From: Acidomonas methanolica
Lineage (GTDB): Bacteria; Pseudomonadota; Alphaproteobacteria; Acetobacterales; Acetobacteraceae
NCBI RefSeq assembly: GCF_004346035.1
Contig: NZ_SLZN01000001.1
Span: 186,001 to 250,000 of the forward strand
Direction: 5' to 3'
Length of the DNA: 64,000 bases
Part shown: piece by piece, positions 8,208 to 18,700 of the stretch
Layout: every line of letters starts with the position of its first letter
Position numbering within the stretch: position 1 is the first letter of the stretch
Position numbers and translations under genes: made by a program
The notes under the pieces: model-generated
The model's database searches: none
Seen by the model: only the letters and a program-made list of their open reading frames with translations
Told to the model about the DNA's origin: nothing

Positions 8208-9680
8208 TTATCCGGCGGCTGTCGCGGTGGCCGGTCCAACCGGCTCGGGCATGGCCAGCTTCCCGCGGATGCCCTTTGCGATCGCGGGATCGACCTTGGC
8301 GAACAGCCCGAGCTGACGCTCGATGATGTGCTCCGGCACCCCGTCCATGGCCGCCGCCACATTGCCGTGGAAGCGCTCCTTCTGCGCATCGTCGAACAGG
8401 GCGTAGAGCGCGCGTGGCTGGGCGAAGTCGTCGCCGTCGCCACGGTGTTCGTAATAGGTCGCCTCGCCCGAGACGCGCAGCGGCGGCTCGATCGCGAAAG
8501 GCGCATCCACCGGGCCATGGACCGAATTCGGCTCATAATACGCGTCCGTCGCTTTCGGCGCGTCGAAACGCATCGGTCCGTCCATGTGGTAATTCCGCAC
8601 CGCGACGCGCGGCCGATTCACGGGCAACGCCTCGTAATGCGTGCCGACCCGATAGCGATGGGCATCCGCATAGGCGAAAATCCTCCCCTGCAACATCTTG
8701 TCGGGCGAGAAGCCGATGCCGGGAACGATATTGGACGGAGAGAAGGAGGCCTGCTCGATCTCGGCGAAGTAATTCTCCGGATTGTGGTTCAGTTCCATCA
8801 CACCGACTTCGATCAGCGGATAATCCTTGTGCGGCCAGACTTTCGTGACGTCGAACGGGTTGAAACCCACCTGCTCGGCCTCATGCTCGGCCATCACCTG
8901 GATGCACACCGTCCAGCGCGGAAAATCGCCGCCCTCGATGGCGGTGAACAAATCTTCCTGTGAGGTTTCGCGGCTCCGGCCGACGATCTCCTTCGCCTCG
9001 TCATTCGTCCAGAATCTGTGGCCCTGCTGCGTCTTGAAATGGAACTTTACCCAGAATCGCTCGCGCCGCGCATTCCAGAGCGAATAGGTGTGGCTACCGT
9101 ACCCGTTCATGAAGCGGAACCCTTGCGGCAGGCCGCGATCAGAGAACAGGATCGTCACCTGATGAAGGCTTTCCGGACTCAGGGACCAGAAATCCCACAT
9201 CGCGGCGGCCGAGCGCATGTTGGTGCGCGGGTGGCGCTTCTGCGTATGGATGAAATCGGGAAATTTCATCGGATCTCGCACGAAGAAGACCGGCGTGTTG
9301 TTACCCACGAGATCCCAGTTGCCGTCATCCGTATAGAATTTCAGCGCGAAGCCGCGCACGTCGCGTTCCGCATCCGCCGCGCCGCGCTCGCCCGCCACGG
9401 TGGAGAAGCGCGCCAGCATCGGGGTCGCCTTGCCGATTTCAGCGAAGACCGAGGCGCAGCTATATTCCGTGATATCGCGGGTCACGGTGAACGTGCCGTA
9501 CGCGCCGGAGCCCTTGGCATGAACCGTGCGCTCGGGAATGCGCTCGCGGTTCTGATGCGCCAGTTTTTCGAGAAGCTGGTAGTTCTCCAGCAGCAGCGGC
9601 CCGCGCGGTCCGGCGCTCTTGCTGTCCTCATTGCTCGGCCACGGAGCGCCGGCGGTCGTCGTGATGAATGTCGTGCTCAT
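8208..9680 (-). CDS. katA: Monofunctional haem catalase (small subunit)
   Basis: A 490-residue small-subunit catalase that breaks hydrogen peroxide into water and oxygen. It shows the distal catalytic His54 in [12 protein letters not shown], the Asn in [11 protein letters not shown] (127/128), and the proximal haem ligand Tyr337 in [12 protein letters not shown]. It lacks the C-terminal flavodoxin-like extension of large-subunit catalases. The KatA-style symbol is descriptive. Upstream is a 260-bp region with a perfect 7-bp-arm palindrome at 9833-9847 that could be an operator. It converges with crcB. Confidence 0.95.
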   Translation of the reverse strand: MSTTFITTTAGAPWPSNEDSKSAGPRGPLLLENYQLLEKLAHQNRERIPERTVHAKGSGAYGTFTVTRDITEYSCASVFAEIGKATPMLARFSTVAGERGAADAERDVRGFALKFYTDDGNWDLVGNNTPVFFVRDPMKFPDFIHTQKRHPRTNMRSAAAMWDFWSLSPESLHQVTILFSDRGLPQGFRFMNGYGSHTYSLWNARRERFWVKFHFKTQQGHRFWTNDEAKEIVGRSRETSQEDLFTAIEGGDFPRWTVCIQVMAEHEAEQVGFNPFDVTKVWPHKDYPLIEVGVMELNHNPENYFAEIEQASFSPSNIVPGIGFSPDKMLQGRIFAYADAHRYRVGTHYEALPVNRPRVAVRNYHMDGPMRFDAPKATDAYYEPNSVHGPVDAPFAIEPPLRVSGEATYYEHRGDGDDFAQPRALYALFDDAQKERFHGNVAAAMDGVPEHIIERQLGLFAKVDPAIAKGIRGKLAMPEPVGPATATAAG

Positions 9681-9832
9681 GCTGATCCTCCATCAAAGCC
9701 TCTCCGGTTCAAACGGACTCATTCGAGCCGGCGAAGATGCTCTCAAAACAACATCCTGGAGAGTGTCCGACGAGCCGATGCAGGCCGGCCGGTTTCCAGG
9801 AACGTGGAGTCACCATAGCGAAGGGCAATCAT

Positions 9833-9847
9833 TTCGGTTAAACCGAA
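9833..9847. promoter_or_regulatory. Perfect palindrome upstream of katA, candidate operator
   Basis: TTCGGTT-A-AACCGAA is a perfect inverted repeat with 7-bp arms around a single central A. It lies 153-167 bp upstream of the catalase ATG, in the AT-richest part of the 260-bp gap between katA and the ROK gene, which are both on the minus strand. There is no adjacent T tract to make it a terminator. Binding of a dimeric regulator is an inference; the regulator is not identified. Confidence 0.4.
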
Positions 9848-9940
9848 TTATCCTCTCTCAGTCATCGACATGACCGATAAGCATCGGCGCGGAATGTCTG
9901 CGACACGCCGCACCCCTCCGCCGCACCCCTCACCGCCCGC

Positions 9941-10645
9941 TCAGGAGAGCGCCCAGAGGCGCAGCCCCCCTTCCAAAGCGTTGCTGTTGTCACCGAGTTC
10001 GACACCCGCGGGCAATGCGCCGATCTTTTTCGCATTGCCGCCGCCCAGCACGATGTAATCGGGCAGAAAAGCAGCCCTGAGCATCTCGACGACCTCCAGC
10101 ACCGTCCCGGGCCAGGCCTTCTTGTTTTTCTTCCGCCGCTCGTCGCTGACATAATACTCGAAATTGTTCTTGCGATACGGCAAATGACCGAGTTCCAGCG
10201 GAACGACACGCCCATCCGTGATGAGCGCCGATCCCAGCCCGGTGCCGAGGCCGAGAAAGAGCATCGTCCCGCTCCGGTAACTGCCCAGCGCCTGCATGGC
10301 GGCGTCATTGATGATCCGCACCGGGCAGGCAAACGCCTGGGCGAAGTCGAAACCCAGCCATCCGGTGCCCAGATGATGCGGCTCGGCGACGATACGCCCG
10401 CCCCTGACCGGCATCGGCACCCCCATGGACACGCGCTGGAAACTCCGGCCGGCGAGTTGCTCCTTCAGCGTTCCGACCATCTCCTGCGGGGTCATGGCCG
10501 CGCCCGAGACGAACTTGACCTCGTTCTCCTCCCGGCCGATCCGCGCTTTCACATGCGTGCCGCCGACATCGATCACCAGGGTGACGGCGGCCGCCGGTCC
10601 GATCGCATACGGTGCTGCCTGAGACAGGGGCGTAACGGTATTCAT
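9941..10645 (-). CDS. ROK-family sugar kinase (polyphosphate glucokinase-like)
   Basis: The 234-residue protein starts with the ROK phosphate-1 motif TLVIDVGGTHVKARIG. It contains INDAAMQALGSYR, a second phosphate motif LFLGLGTGLGSALI, and LGHLPYRKN where ROK kinases carry the catalytic/zinc region. The C-terminus has YIVLGGGNAKKIG. The size and the missing CxCGxxGC zinc motif resemble polyphosphate/ATP glucokinases (PPGK) more than classical NagC/Mlc proteins. The start at 10645 is supported by GAGGA about 6 nt upstream; starts at 10657 and 10678 are also in frame. Substrate is inferred only. Confidence 0.78.
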   Translation of the reverse strand: MNTVTPLSQAAPYAIGPAAAVTLVIDVGGTHVKARIGREENEVKFVSGAAMTPQEMVGTLKEQLAGRSFQRVSMGVPMPVRGGRIVAEPHHLGTGWLGFDFAQAFACPVRIINDAAMQALGSYRSGTMLFLGLGTGLGSALITDGRVVPLELGHLPYRKNNFEYYVSDERRKKNKKAWPGTVLEVVEMLRAAFLPDYIVLGGGNAKKIGALPAGVELGDNSNALEGGLRLWALS

Positions 10646-10773
10646 GCCGATCCTCATTCCATGACGACAGACGGGCAAAACGATCTTTAGGCGGCGATCG
10701 TTGCATCACGCCTGCTTGCACCACGCACTCAGCCGCCATAGGAGCGGAAGGAAAAACGCAAAGGAGCTTCGAG

Positions 10774-11640
10774 GTGACGGCAGGATTTCGCCAGATCACT
10801 TTCCCCGACCCCGTCCAGGACGCCGCGATCGAAACGGCGCTCTTTTATCCCGCTTCCGGAACGGCGGAAGCACTGCGCTTCGGCGCCTATCCCATAGCGG
10901 CCGCGCTCAATGCGCCGGTCAGGGGCGAGACCCTGCCTCTCGTGGTGGTCTCCCACGGCAATGGCGGCTTTCCGCAGGCGCATCGTGACCTGGCCCTGCG
11001 GCTGGCTGAGGCGGGCATGGTCGCGGCCCTGATCCGGCATCCGGGCAACAGCACCGGGGATAACGGTCTCGCCAATACGCTCGCCATCGTCGAGGCGCGT
11101 CCCCGCCACATGGATCTGGTGATCGACGGACTCCTCGCCGATCCCCTTCTCGGCCCTGTCCTCACACCGGAGCGGATCGCCCTCGCAGGGCACTCCCTCG
11201 GCGCGTATACCGCCCTAGCCCTCGCGGGCGGCGAGCCGGTGACGACGCGACGGGAGACGCCGGACGGCCCGTTCCGTCCCTTCCCCGTGCCGCACCGCGC
11301 CGTGCAGGCGCTGGTCCTGCTGGCCCCCGCCCCGTTCTGGTTCCCGACGCCCGACCGGCTGACGGGCGTTACGGCCCCCATCTTCCTGCGCACCGGCCAA
11401 TATGACGCCATCACCCCCGACAGCGCCTCGCAGGTCATCCGTCAGGGCGTCTCCTCGCCACGCCCGCTGGATGACGCGGTCGCGCCGGGAGCGGGACATT
11501 TCTCCTTCATGAGCCCGTTCCCGCCCTCCCGCACCACGCCTGAGATCCCGGCCTCGCAAGACCCGCCCGGTTTCGACCGCCCGGCCTTCCTGCGCGGCCT
11601 CCATGACGAGATCGCCGCCTTCCTCACGCGCGTCCTCTGA
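10774..11640 (+). CDS. Alpha/beta hydrolase, dienelactone-hydrolase-like
   Basis: The 288-residue protein has LPLVVVSHGNGG (oxyanion region), a nucleophile elbow GHSLGAY, an acid in TGQYDAITP and the catalytic His in GAGHFSFM, so a complete Ser-Asp-His triad is visible. Overall layout matches predicted dienelactone hydrolases (COG4188). No signal peptide is evident, so it is probably cytoplasmic. The GTG start at 10774 is preceded by AAGGAG with 7-nt spacing. It is divergent from the ROK kinase. Substrate is unknown. Confidence 0.82.
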   Translation: MTAGFRQITFPDPVQDAAIETALFYPASGTAEALRFGAYPIAAALNAPVRGETLPLVVVSHGNGGFPQAHRDLALRLAEAGMVAALIRHPGNSTGDNGLANTLAIVEARPRHMDLVIDGLLADPLLGPVLTPERIALAGHSLGAYTALALAGGEPVTTRRETPDGPFRPFPVPHRAVQALVLLAPAPFWFPTPDRLTGVTAPIFLRTGQYDAITPDSASQVIRQGVSSPRPLDDAVAPGAGHFSFMSPFPPSRTTPEIPASQDPPGFDRPAFLRGLHDEIAAFLTRVL

Positions 11641-11655
11641 CCCCGCGCCCGACCG

Positions 11656-12777
11656 TCACGCCAGCAGCTTCTCCCGCCGCAAAATCGTCATGACATCGCG
11701 AATGCGATCGCCATAGGTGTGGTCCCGCAACGTGCGGGCCTGCGCGCGGCGCGCATGATCGAGCCGCAGTTCCGGCGCGTTCAGGAAGCGCTCGACAAGC
11801 CGGTCGAAATCCTTCTTGTTGGAAAAGGTCGGAATCTCGTCGGCCTTGAAGTACCGACGCAGCTCATACGTGTCCTCATGAAAGAGCTGGAACGCGCCGG
11901 CCGCCGCCGCCTCGAACGTCCGGGGGCCGGGCGTGGATGGGGCGATCATGAAACGCTTGTTCTCGAAATGCAGCGATCGTCCGAGATTCAGCACCAGCTT
12001 GGCGCGGCGATACAGCTCGATGAGTTGCGCCTTCTCGATCCGCGCGTCCGAGAAGCCGATCCCCATCTCCCCCCAGCCGGGCCCGACGATCCGGATATTG
12101 AGCGTACGCAGGGTCGGCATGAGATTGCGCACGATGTCCTTCCGGCTGGTGAAGGCCACGCCGCAGAACAGCACGTCGATGCTCTTCTCGACCGTCTCGT
12201 CGATCTCCGCGTAATGCAGCTTCCGGCTGGCCGCGAGCGGGAGGTGAAAGACCTGGTCGCGCTGATAGAAATTATGCCCCCAGCGATCGCAGGAGAAGAT
12301 GACGTCGAAATCATCCGCGATCCGGTAATTCGCGTCCTGCTCGTAAGGGTCTTCCGTCGCCCAGAACGCCGTCACCGCGCCGATCTTCTTCGCCTCGCGA
12401 CAAACCTCGCCGAAATACGTGCTTTCCGGCAGATAGGACCCGATCGCGAAGACGATGGTCGGGCGCAGTCGGGAGATCGAGGCGGCCGCGCCGCTGATAT
12501 GCACGGCATGGACGTTCTCCTCGCCGAGGCATTCCGCCCAGCCATCCATGATGGCTTCGCGAATCTGCCGGTTGGCCTGGGATTCATACCGGCCGCCGCT
12601 ACAGACGAGCACCCGCTGGGCGCCGAAGGGCGCGGCCTCCGCCGAGGGCGAGACCGCCGTCGCGTCGAGAGTATCCAACATATGCAGACCCGCCTCCTCC
12701 TGTGTCACCGACGCGTCATCCCCGGTAAAATCCGCGCTGCGTCCGGACGGCTTTCCCGCGCGTGTCCGTCGGCTCAT
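11656..12777 (-). CDS. CgeB-like glycosyltransferase
   Basis: The 373-residue protein resembles CgeB/DUF3880-type glycosyltransferases. Visible landmarks are VTAFWATEDPYEQD, FHLPLAASRKLHY, VLFCGVAFTSRKD, and a C-terminal GPRTFEAAAAGAFQL nucleotide-sugar region. It parallels the N-terminal third of the first gene of this operon (ILWTFEDPFM, FYLPLAASRS, IFFAGTMWPNR, GPRFYELALAG), so the two are probably paralogous. Its ATG overlaps the stop of the preceding gene by four bases (ATGA), which fixes the start at 12777 and indicates coupled translation. It is the last gene of the three-gene operon. Acceptor and sugar are unknown. Confidence 0.78.
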   Translation of the reverse strand: MSRRTRAGKPSGRSADFTGDDASVTQEEAGLHMLDTLDATAVSPSAEAAPFGAQRVLVCSGGRYESQANRQIREAIMDGWAECLGEENVHAVHISGAAASISRLRPTIVFAIGSYLPESTYFGEVCREAKKIGAVTAFWATEDPYEQDANYRIADDFDVIFSCDRWGHNFYQRDQVFHLPLAASRKLHYAEIDETVEKSIDVLFCGVAFTSRKDIVRNLMPTLRTLNIRIVGPGWGEMGIGFSDARIEKAQLIELYRRAKLVLNLGRSLHFENKRFMIAPSTPGPRTFEAAAAGAFQLFHEDTYELRRYFKADEIPTFSNKKDFDRLVERFLNAPELRLDHARRAQARTLRDHTYGDRIRDVMTILRREKLLA

Positions 12778-15770
12778 GCCATGCACTCCTTCACGATCCC
12801 GTCCAGCGTCCGATTGAACGTCGCCGGGTCGCATTCCTCGCGCACGTGCTCCAGAGCGCTGTCGCGCACGGCCTGCCATAGTGCCTCATCGTGGTACAAT
12901 CGGGCCAGCGCCCGGGCAAACCCTTCCGGATCGTCCGATTCCGCGGCCAGAAGCGCCTCGCCCGACCTCCAGCCGACCTGACCGGCGATCAGCGTCGTGG
13001 TGACGACGGGCAGGCCGAAGGACGCGGCCTCATGCACCTTGTAGGGAAGACCGCCCGCGAAGCGCGTCGGCGCGACGAACACGCGATGGCGTTCATAGAG
13101 AGACGCGAGATCGTCGGACGGCCCGATCCAGCGGAAGCGGGACGAAGCGAGGATCGGCGAGAGATCGACATCCGGGCCCACATAGCCCGCCACGGTGATC
13201 CGCACCTCTTCCGGCAGAAGCGCGTCCAGAAACGGCGCCACTTTCTCGATCAGCCACATCAGCCCGTCATGGTTGGGCGAGCCCTCGTCATGAATCGCCC
13301 CGAGCGCCAGGATGTCCCGCCGCTCCGCGAACGGCGTCATGGTGGGACGCACCTCGAGCGCGTGGCCGAGAACGGAAACATTCCCGTAGCCGACACTGCG
13401 GATGAGGCGGGCATCGGCTTCGGTCACGGCCACGATGCGTTGGCAGAAATGGGCGCAATCCAGTTCATCGGTCAATCGTGCGATGAATTCGGCCGCCGGC
13501 AGAGGTGCGCCCAACACCCGGGCACGCTCGTAACTGCGGGACGTGGCGACGACCTCTGTATCCAGAATCGTTCCCGCCGCGCCGAGATGGCGCGCGGATT
13601 CGCTCAGGATCGGCAGCAGCCGGGCGAGATTATGGGTCCGGCCGATCCAGAGCGCATCGTAATACCCGGCGCGCTCCTCGATGAACTCGGCGAAACTGCC
13701 GAGATCGGCGTCGTACATGAGTTCGACCGTCTCGGGGAAGGCTTCGACCAGGGAAAGCACATCCGTCCTGCGTTGCAGGATGGCGAAGACCGTCACATGA
13801 TAGCCGAGCGCCACCAGGGCATGGACCATGTGGTTCGAACGGACATAGCCGGAGCCGAGCGCGGGCAGCGGCAGCCGATCTTCCAGGAAAAGAATCCGTT
13901 TGCGCTCCCGCGACTGCTCCCGCGCGAAGATCGCGTTCCGTACATGACGCGGCGGATGCTGGCGCAGCCTGTCCTGATGGATGAGCGCGAAAAGCCGGTG
14001 ATTGGCCTGGATCATGTCGTTCGAACGCGACGGGCCGGACGAACCGTATTCGAGATGCTCGATGCAGATGCCCGGATCGTAGACGACGCGCCGACCGGCC
14101 GCCGCGATCCGCAGGCAGAGATCCACATCCTCGAAGTAGGCCGGGCGGAACCGCTCGTCGTACCCGCCGAGGGATTTCAGCAGGGAGGCGCGCAGCATCA
14201 GAAACGCGGCGGAGCAGAAATCCACATCGCGGACGAAATTCGCCTCCGCGATGTTCGGGTCGTCCTCCCGGCGATAGCCATGTGTCGCGCCGTCGCGCCA
14301 GACGACCGAGCCCGCTTCCTGCAAACGGAAATTCGTCCGCACGATCTTCGCGCCGACCGCCCCGACATCGGGTTCCGCTGACAGCCGCGCCAGGGCATTC
14401 CTCACCGCGTTGGGATAAAGCCGGACATCGTTGTTCAGATACAGCACGGCAGGGCCGGATACGACGGCGAGCGCGCTGTTGCATGCGTCCAGATAGCCGA
14501 TATTGGTCCTGAAATGCAGGATGCGTGCGCCCGTCACGAACGCCTCGATCCGACTGACATCGTCGCGCGACCCGGAATCGACCACGATGAGTTCGATGGC
14601 CCCGGCATAATTCGCGCGCAGCGAGGCGAGCGTCTGCATCGTCATCGCGATCTGGTCGTGCGCGACGAGGATGACGCTGAATTCCGGCGCCCCGTCAGTG
14701 CTGAAATCCAGCTTCTGCCTGCGGAGCATCGGCAAGGCGACCTCCGCCTCATGCCGGAAGAGCGCCCGCGTCCGGCCCTCATCCGGCATCTCCGCCTCAT
14801 ACCAGTCCCGCCGACCCCGACATTCCGCCGCGACAAAATGGGCGTAGGGGTCGGGAAACACGCCGCTGCGCAAATCCGCCGCGACGAGAGGCTTGCGCAT
14901 ATAGGCCGCCAGGGAAATATCCGCTCGCGGCGCCCTGCCCTCCTTCGCGCCGAATTTTACGAAATGGTCATACGCGTTGCGAAAGAGCCCCGCCTCGATA
15001 TTGGGCGGCAGATCGGGATGAAGCGCGCAATATTGCTCCTCACTGAACCAGTGCTGGGGGTCGAACTGGCGCGGCGTCTCATTGGCGAGATAATGATGGA
15101 GCGCGGACTGGTAACGTCCCTCGGCGATCTCCTTCGCCACGGCAGGGTAATGCGCGAGATACCAGGCAGGATCGAAATACCAGGAGAGGCGGCCGGAATC
15201 CGCGGAGGGAGCCGGAAGGTCCAGCCATGTCGCGAACACCCCTCCCTCGCGCATGTCCACGCCGAGCGCCGCCAGCACTTCGGCTCCCAGCGCCGGATCG
15301 TAGAAGGGATGACCCGAGAAACCCGCGGCGTCGCCCTCTCCGAGGAAATGGTCATACCCGTTGAGATAGTCGTGCCCGCCGTCTTCCCGCGCGAGCCCGC
15401 CGGGACAGGCGCGGCGATAGAACGCCTCGTCGAACAGCCAGTGCGGCGCGTACGACCGATATCCCTGTTGGCGATAATGTGCGAAGCCGGACGGAAATTC
15501 GTCCAGGCAGACCGCTCGATAGACGTCCGGATGAGCCCGGAGATACCATTCCTCGTCGAAAAATCGGTTCGGCGAGTGCCCGTAACGCTGCCCGATGTCA
15601 TGATAGAACGCTTCCGCCGAGTCAAACCCCTCCCCGGCGAGACGGGCTTCCACGTCGGGATAGCGTCGAAGATACCATTCCGAGTCAAAACGCGCCCAGA
15701 TTGGCTCGCGTGCGGGCGGCGCGGGCGTGGCAAGATCCGTTCCCGGCGCGGGACGATCCTCCTCGTTCAT
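12774..15770 (-). CDS. Multidomain glycosyltransferase: five FDxxWYL repeats, GT2 and GT4 domains
   Basis: A 998-residue protein. The N-terminal ~280 residues hold repeated units of the type F-D-x-x-W-Y-L-x-x-x-P-D-V, at about residues 28-40, 70-83, 112-123 (degenerate), 199-212 and 242-256. A GT2 domain follows from about 362: FSVILVAHDQ, IVVDSGSRDD, YLNNDV as the DxD-like motif and YFEDVDLCLR. From about 625 a GT4-type domain follows: RILFLEDRLPLPALGSGYVRSNHM, and PTRFAGGLPYKVHEAASFGLPVV near the end. It starts inside the ATGA overlap with the gene before it and ends in another ATGA overlap. No membrane segments are evident. A role in surface polysaccharide or protein glycosylation is inferred. 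Confidence 0.85.
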   Translation of the reverse strand: MNEEDRPAPGTDLATPAPPAREPIWARFDSEWYLRRYPDVEARLAGEGFDSAEAFYHDIGQRYGHSPNRFFDEEWYLRAHPDVYRAVCLDEFPSGFAHYRQQGYRSYAPHWLFDEAFYRRACPGGLAREDGGHDYLNGYDHFLGEGDAAGFSGHPFYDPALGAEVLAALGVDMREGGVFATWLDLPAPSADSGRLSWYFDPAWYLAHYPAVAKEIAEGRYQSALHHYLANETPRQFDPQHWFSEEQYCALHPDLPPNIEAGLFRNAYDHFVKFGAKEGRAPRADISLAAYMRKPLVAADLRSGVFPDPYAHFVAAECRGRRDWYEAEMPDEGRTRALFRHEAEVALPMLRRQKLDFSTDGAPEFSVILVAHDQIAMTMQTLASLRANYAGAIELIVVDSGSRDDVSRIEAFVTGARILHFRTNIGYLDACNSALAVVSGPAVLYLNNDVRLYPNAVRNALARLSAEPDVGAVGAKIVRTNFRLQEAGSVVWRDGATHGYRREDDPNIAEANFVRDVDFCSAAFLMLRASLLKSLGGYDERFRPAYFEDVDLCLRIAAAGRRVVYDPGICIEHLEYGSSGPSRSNDMIQANHRLFALIHQDRLRQHPPRHVRNAIFAREQSRERKRILFLEDRLPLPALGSGYVRSNHMVHALVALGYHVTVFAILQRRTDVLSLVEAFPETVELMYDADLGSFAEFIEERAGYYDALWIGRTHNLARLLPILSESARHLGAAGTILDTEVVATSRSYERARVLGAPLPAAEFIARLTDELDCAHFCQRIVAVTEADARLIRSVGYGNVSVLGHALEVRPTMTPFAERRDILALGAIHDEGSPNHDGLMWLIEKVAPFLDALLPEEVRITVAGYVGPDVDLSPILASSRFRWIGPSDDLASLYERHRVFVAPTRFAGGLPYKVHEAASFGLPVVTTTLIAGQVGWRSGEALLAAESDDPEGFARALARLYHDEALWQAVRDSALEHVREECDPATFNRTLDGIVKECMA

Positions 15771-18700
15771 GCGGGCACGATTTCGGGAACGAGATGCCGG
15801 ACTGCGTTCGCTTCCGCGCATCCCAAGGCAGCGGCGTCGTCGGAGAAATGGATGGCGCGCAGAAGCCCGTCCGCGATCTCGACCGTGTTGTTCAGCGCCC
15901 GAAGCGCCACGTCCTGCCCGATGATATTCGCCAGGCAGATGCGATAAACTCCGTCGAGCGGGCGCGCAAAGCCCTGTCGCAACATCAGCCAGCCGCTGAA
16001 TCCGCCCATCAGCGGCGCGCCCGCCTGCGTCTTCGCCACGTCCTCGCGAATGTCGCGGTGGAGGCCGAACACGACCGCCTCTTCACCCGTCTCGCTGACC
16101 AGCACGGCATACATCGTCCCCGCCGCATCGGCTCCGGGGAGAAAGAACCATCCGCGTATATACAAAGCACCCGGATCGCCCGCCTCGTCCTCGCCTGCCG
16201 GCCTGCCCAGATCGTCGATGAAATACGCCGCGGCCTGCGCATCCTTCAGTCTCAGGCTCTCCGCCTGCGGGAAGCCGGAGAGTTTCACACCGCGCAACAC
16301 GCCGTCTTCATGCGCGATACGATTGAAATCGGCCAGGATCTGACCGTTGCTCGCCCCTCTGCGCGCAACGGCGACGATCTGCCCGCCATCGACGGAAATC
16401 GACACGGGCGTCAGCGTGAAGGCCCCGGCGGCATTGACGACGTTCACGAGGCCGATCCGATACGCCCCCTCGCTCCACTTGCCCCGCAGCGCCACCTCCA
16501 CGCTGAAACCGGCCCGCCGCGGCGCATCCGGGAAGATGCTGCAAATATCCGGACGCGATTCCCGCACCGCCTCGATGAAGACCGGCGACGCCTCCGCCGC
16601 TCCGATCAGCACGACATACAAGCTGCCCGACGTCGTGACGCCGGGCACGAAAAACCAGCCGCGCAGCCGCAGCGACGGGCTGGCCACGAAATCCTTGTCA
16701 ACGGAATCGGCGCTGAGGACGAAGCCGCTGACCTCGTCGATGTAGCATTCCCCTCCCTGGATCGAGACCCAGTTCTGTACCGGCTCAGGCATTTCCACCG
16801 CCAGGTCGCGGGTCGTGGGAGGATCGAAAATATGTCTGGGCGGAGCCTGATGACGCCATGTCGCGTGAGGAAGCAGATGCACCTGACCCGCATCGATGGA
16901 CATTTCCGCGACGCCAAGCTCCCGGACGGGCGCGATCGCGCGATAGGCGTCCTGAAGCGCCGCTCCATACATCTTTGCATCGCACCAGAGATGCGGCCCG
17001 ATATTCGCCATCATCCGCGCACGCATGGTTTCGGACGCGCGCAGCAGTTCCAGCCGCTCCAGCACTGCGGCGGGCGATCCGACCGGAACCTTGAACCCGT
17101 CGACGCCGTCGGTCACTCGATCCCCCAGCGCCCCGATATCGGAGACGATGGGAATCAGCCCGTTCTGCCAGGCCTCGGAAAGGGAAATGCAATAGGTCTC
17201 GGGCCAGATCGACAGATTGAGCGCGACATCGGCGATCTTGAGCGTCTCGATGTCCCCTGCGGTATAGCGGCCATAAACCTTCACGTTCGACCGTTGCTGC
17301 GCGCTGAGCACCGGATCGTATTCGGGATGCACGTAGCCGAAGATGTGGAACTCGAAATGATCGGGATGCGCAAGGTCGATCAGGCTGAGAACCGTGTCGG
17401 CGCCCTTGGTCCGCAGGAAATTCCCCACGATCGCCACGCGCAAGGGCTGCTCTCCCAGAGGCACATAGGGTTTGGGAATGACAGGCACGGTGTTTTCCGG
17501 CGAGGGAATGCCGAGCACGAGACTGCGCCGGGACTCAAGACCCGGATAGATTTCATGAATCAGGGCCTGTGAATGTCGCGTGCCGAAAAGGATCGTATCG
17601 ACCGAACGCAGCATCCTGGCGATAAAGGCGCGTCGCGTCTGCTCGCTGCCGTAATCCGCATTCTCCGCCGCGCGCAGGACGACATCCGAACTCAGCACCC
17701 ATTTCACGTCCTCCTCGACATAGCGGAGTTCATGGTTGAGCAGGTTGTAGCGCGCGGAGACGAGCCAGAAATCATGGGCGGAAAACATCACGCCCGTTCC
17801 GCAGGCCTTGGCGATGATGGGCAGCGACAGCGCGTGATGGCCAAGATGTTGAATATGAACGATGTCGATCGCATACAGAGAAATGGCGTTGGAAAAGGCC
17901 ATCTCCTCCGCATCGTCACACATGGCGTCCATCCAGCCGATTTCCGGCACATCGTACCGTTCCAGCTCCTGCCCGCCGGCCGTCGTCAGGCGACAATGCG
18001 TGCCACGACGCAACCAGTAGAAAAACTCGATGTCGCGGCCAAGCAGCGTACATAACGTCTGCTGATAGACTTCGACCCCGCCCCAGGCCTGCTCATGAAT
18101 CGTGGAATGCGTGCACATGAGCACCCGCAGCCGGCGCCGACGCGGCGCGATCGCCGTGCCGGGCACGTGACGGCCGAAATCGGCGCCGGTCACCTCCGCC
18201 ATCTGCTTCAGGCGATTTTCATAGAGATGCCGGTCGAGCACCGCTTTCTGCGCCGACTGGGCGGCCTTGCGTCGGGCCGTCCTGTCGGAGAGGAAGCGGC
18301 CGATCGCCTCCACGACGCCGTCGATATCACGGGTGAGAACGGCGCCGGTCACGTCCTCGAAAAACGTCGCCGCCATGGTTTCAGGCGCTTCCACGACCTG
18401 CGCGGTCCCGGCGAGAGCAAGCTCGTAGAAACGCGGGCCGGGCGCGGTCGCCTGGCTGACATCGCCGTGGCTCGCATAGTCGCGGAACATCGTCAGCGTG
18501 ACCGCGCTGGCATTTGCAAAATCGATGAAGGCTTCGTGGCTTACCGGGCGCTGGATCGCCAGCGCGGCGAGATCGGCCGGGAGCGGAGGAAGATAGTCGT
18601 TGCCGGGACAGATCAGTTTGAGGCGCGCCTCGGGAAAGGCGGCGATGACATGCCGCAACGTCCGGACACGGTTCGGCCACATCGTGCCCGCAAAGAAAAT

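Noticed and set aside
15479-17572. 697-codon plus-strand frame opposite the glycosyltransferase operon
   Set aside because: Shadow of the two minus-strand glycosyltransferases; no domain and unusual Arg/His content.
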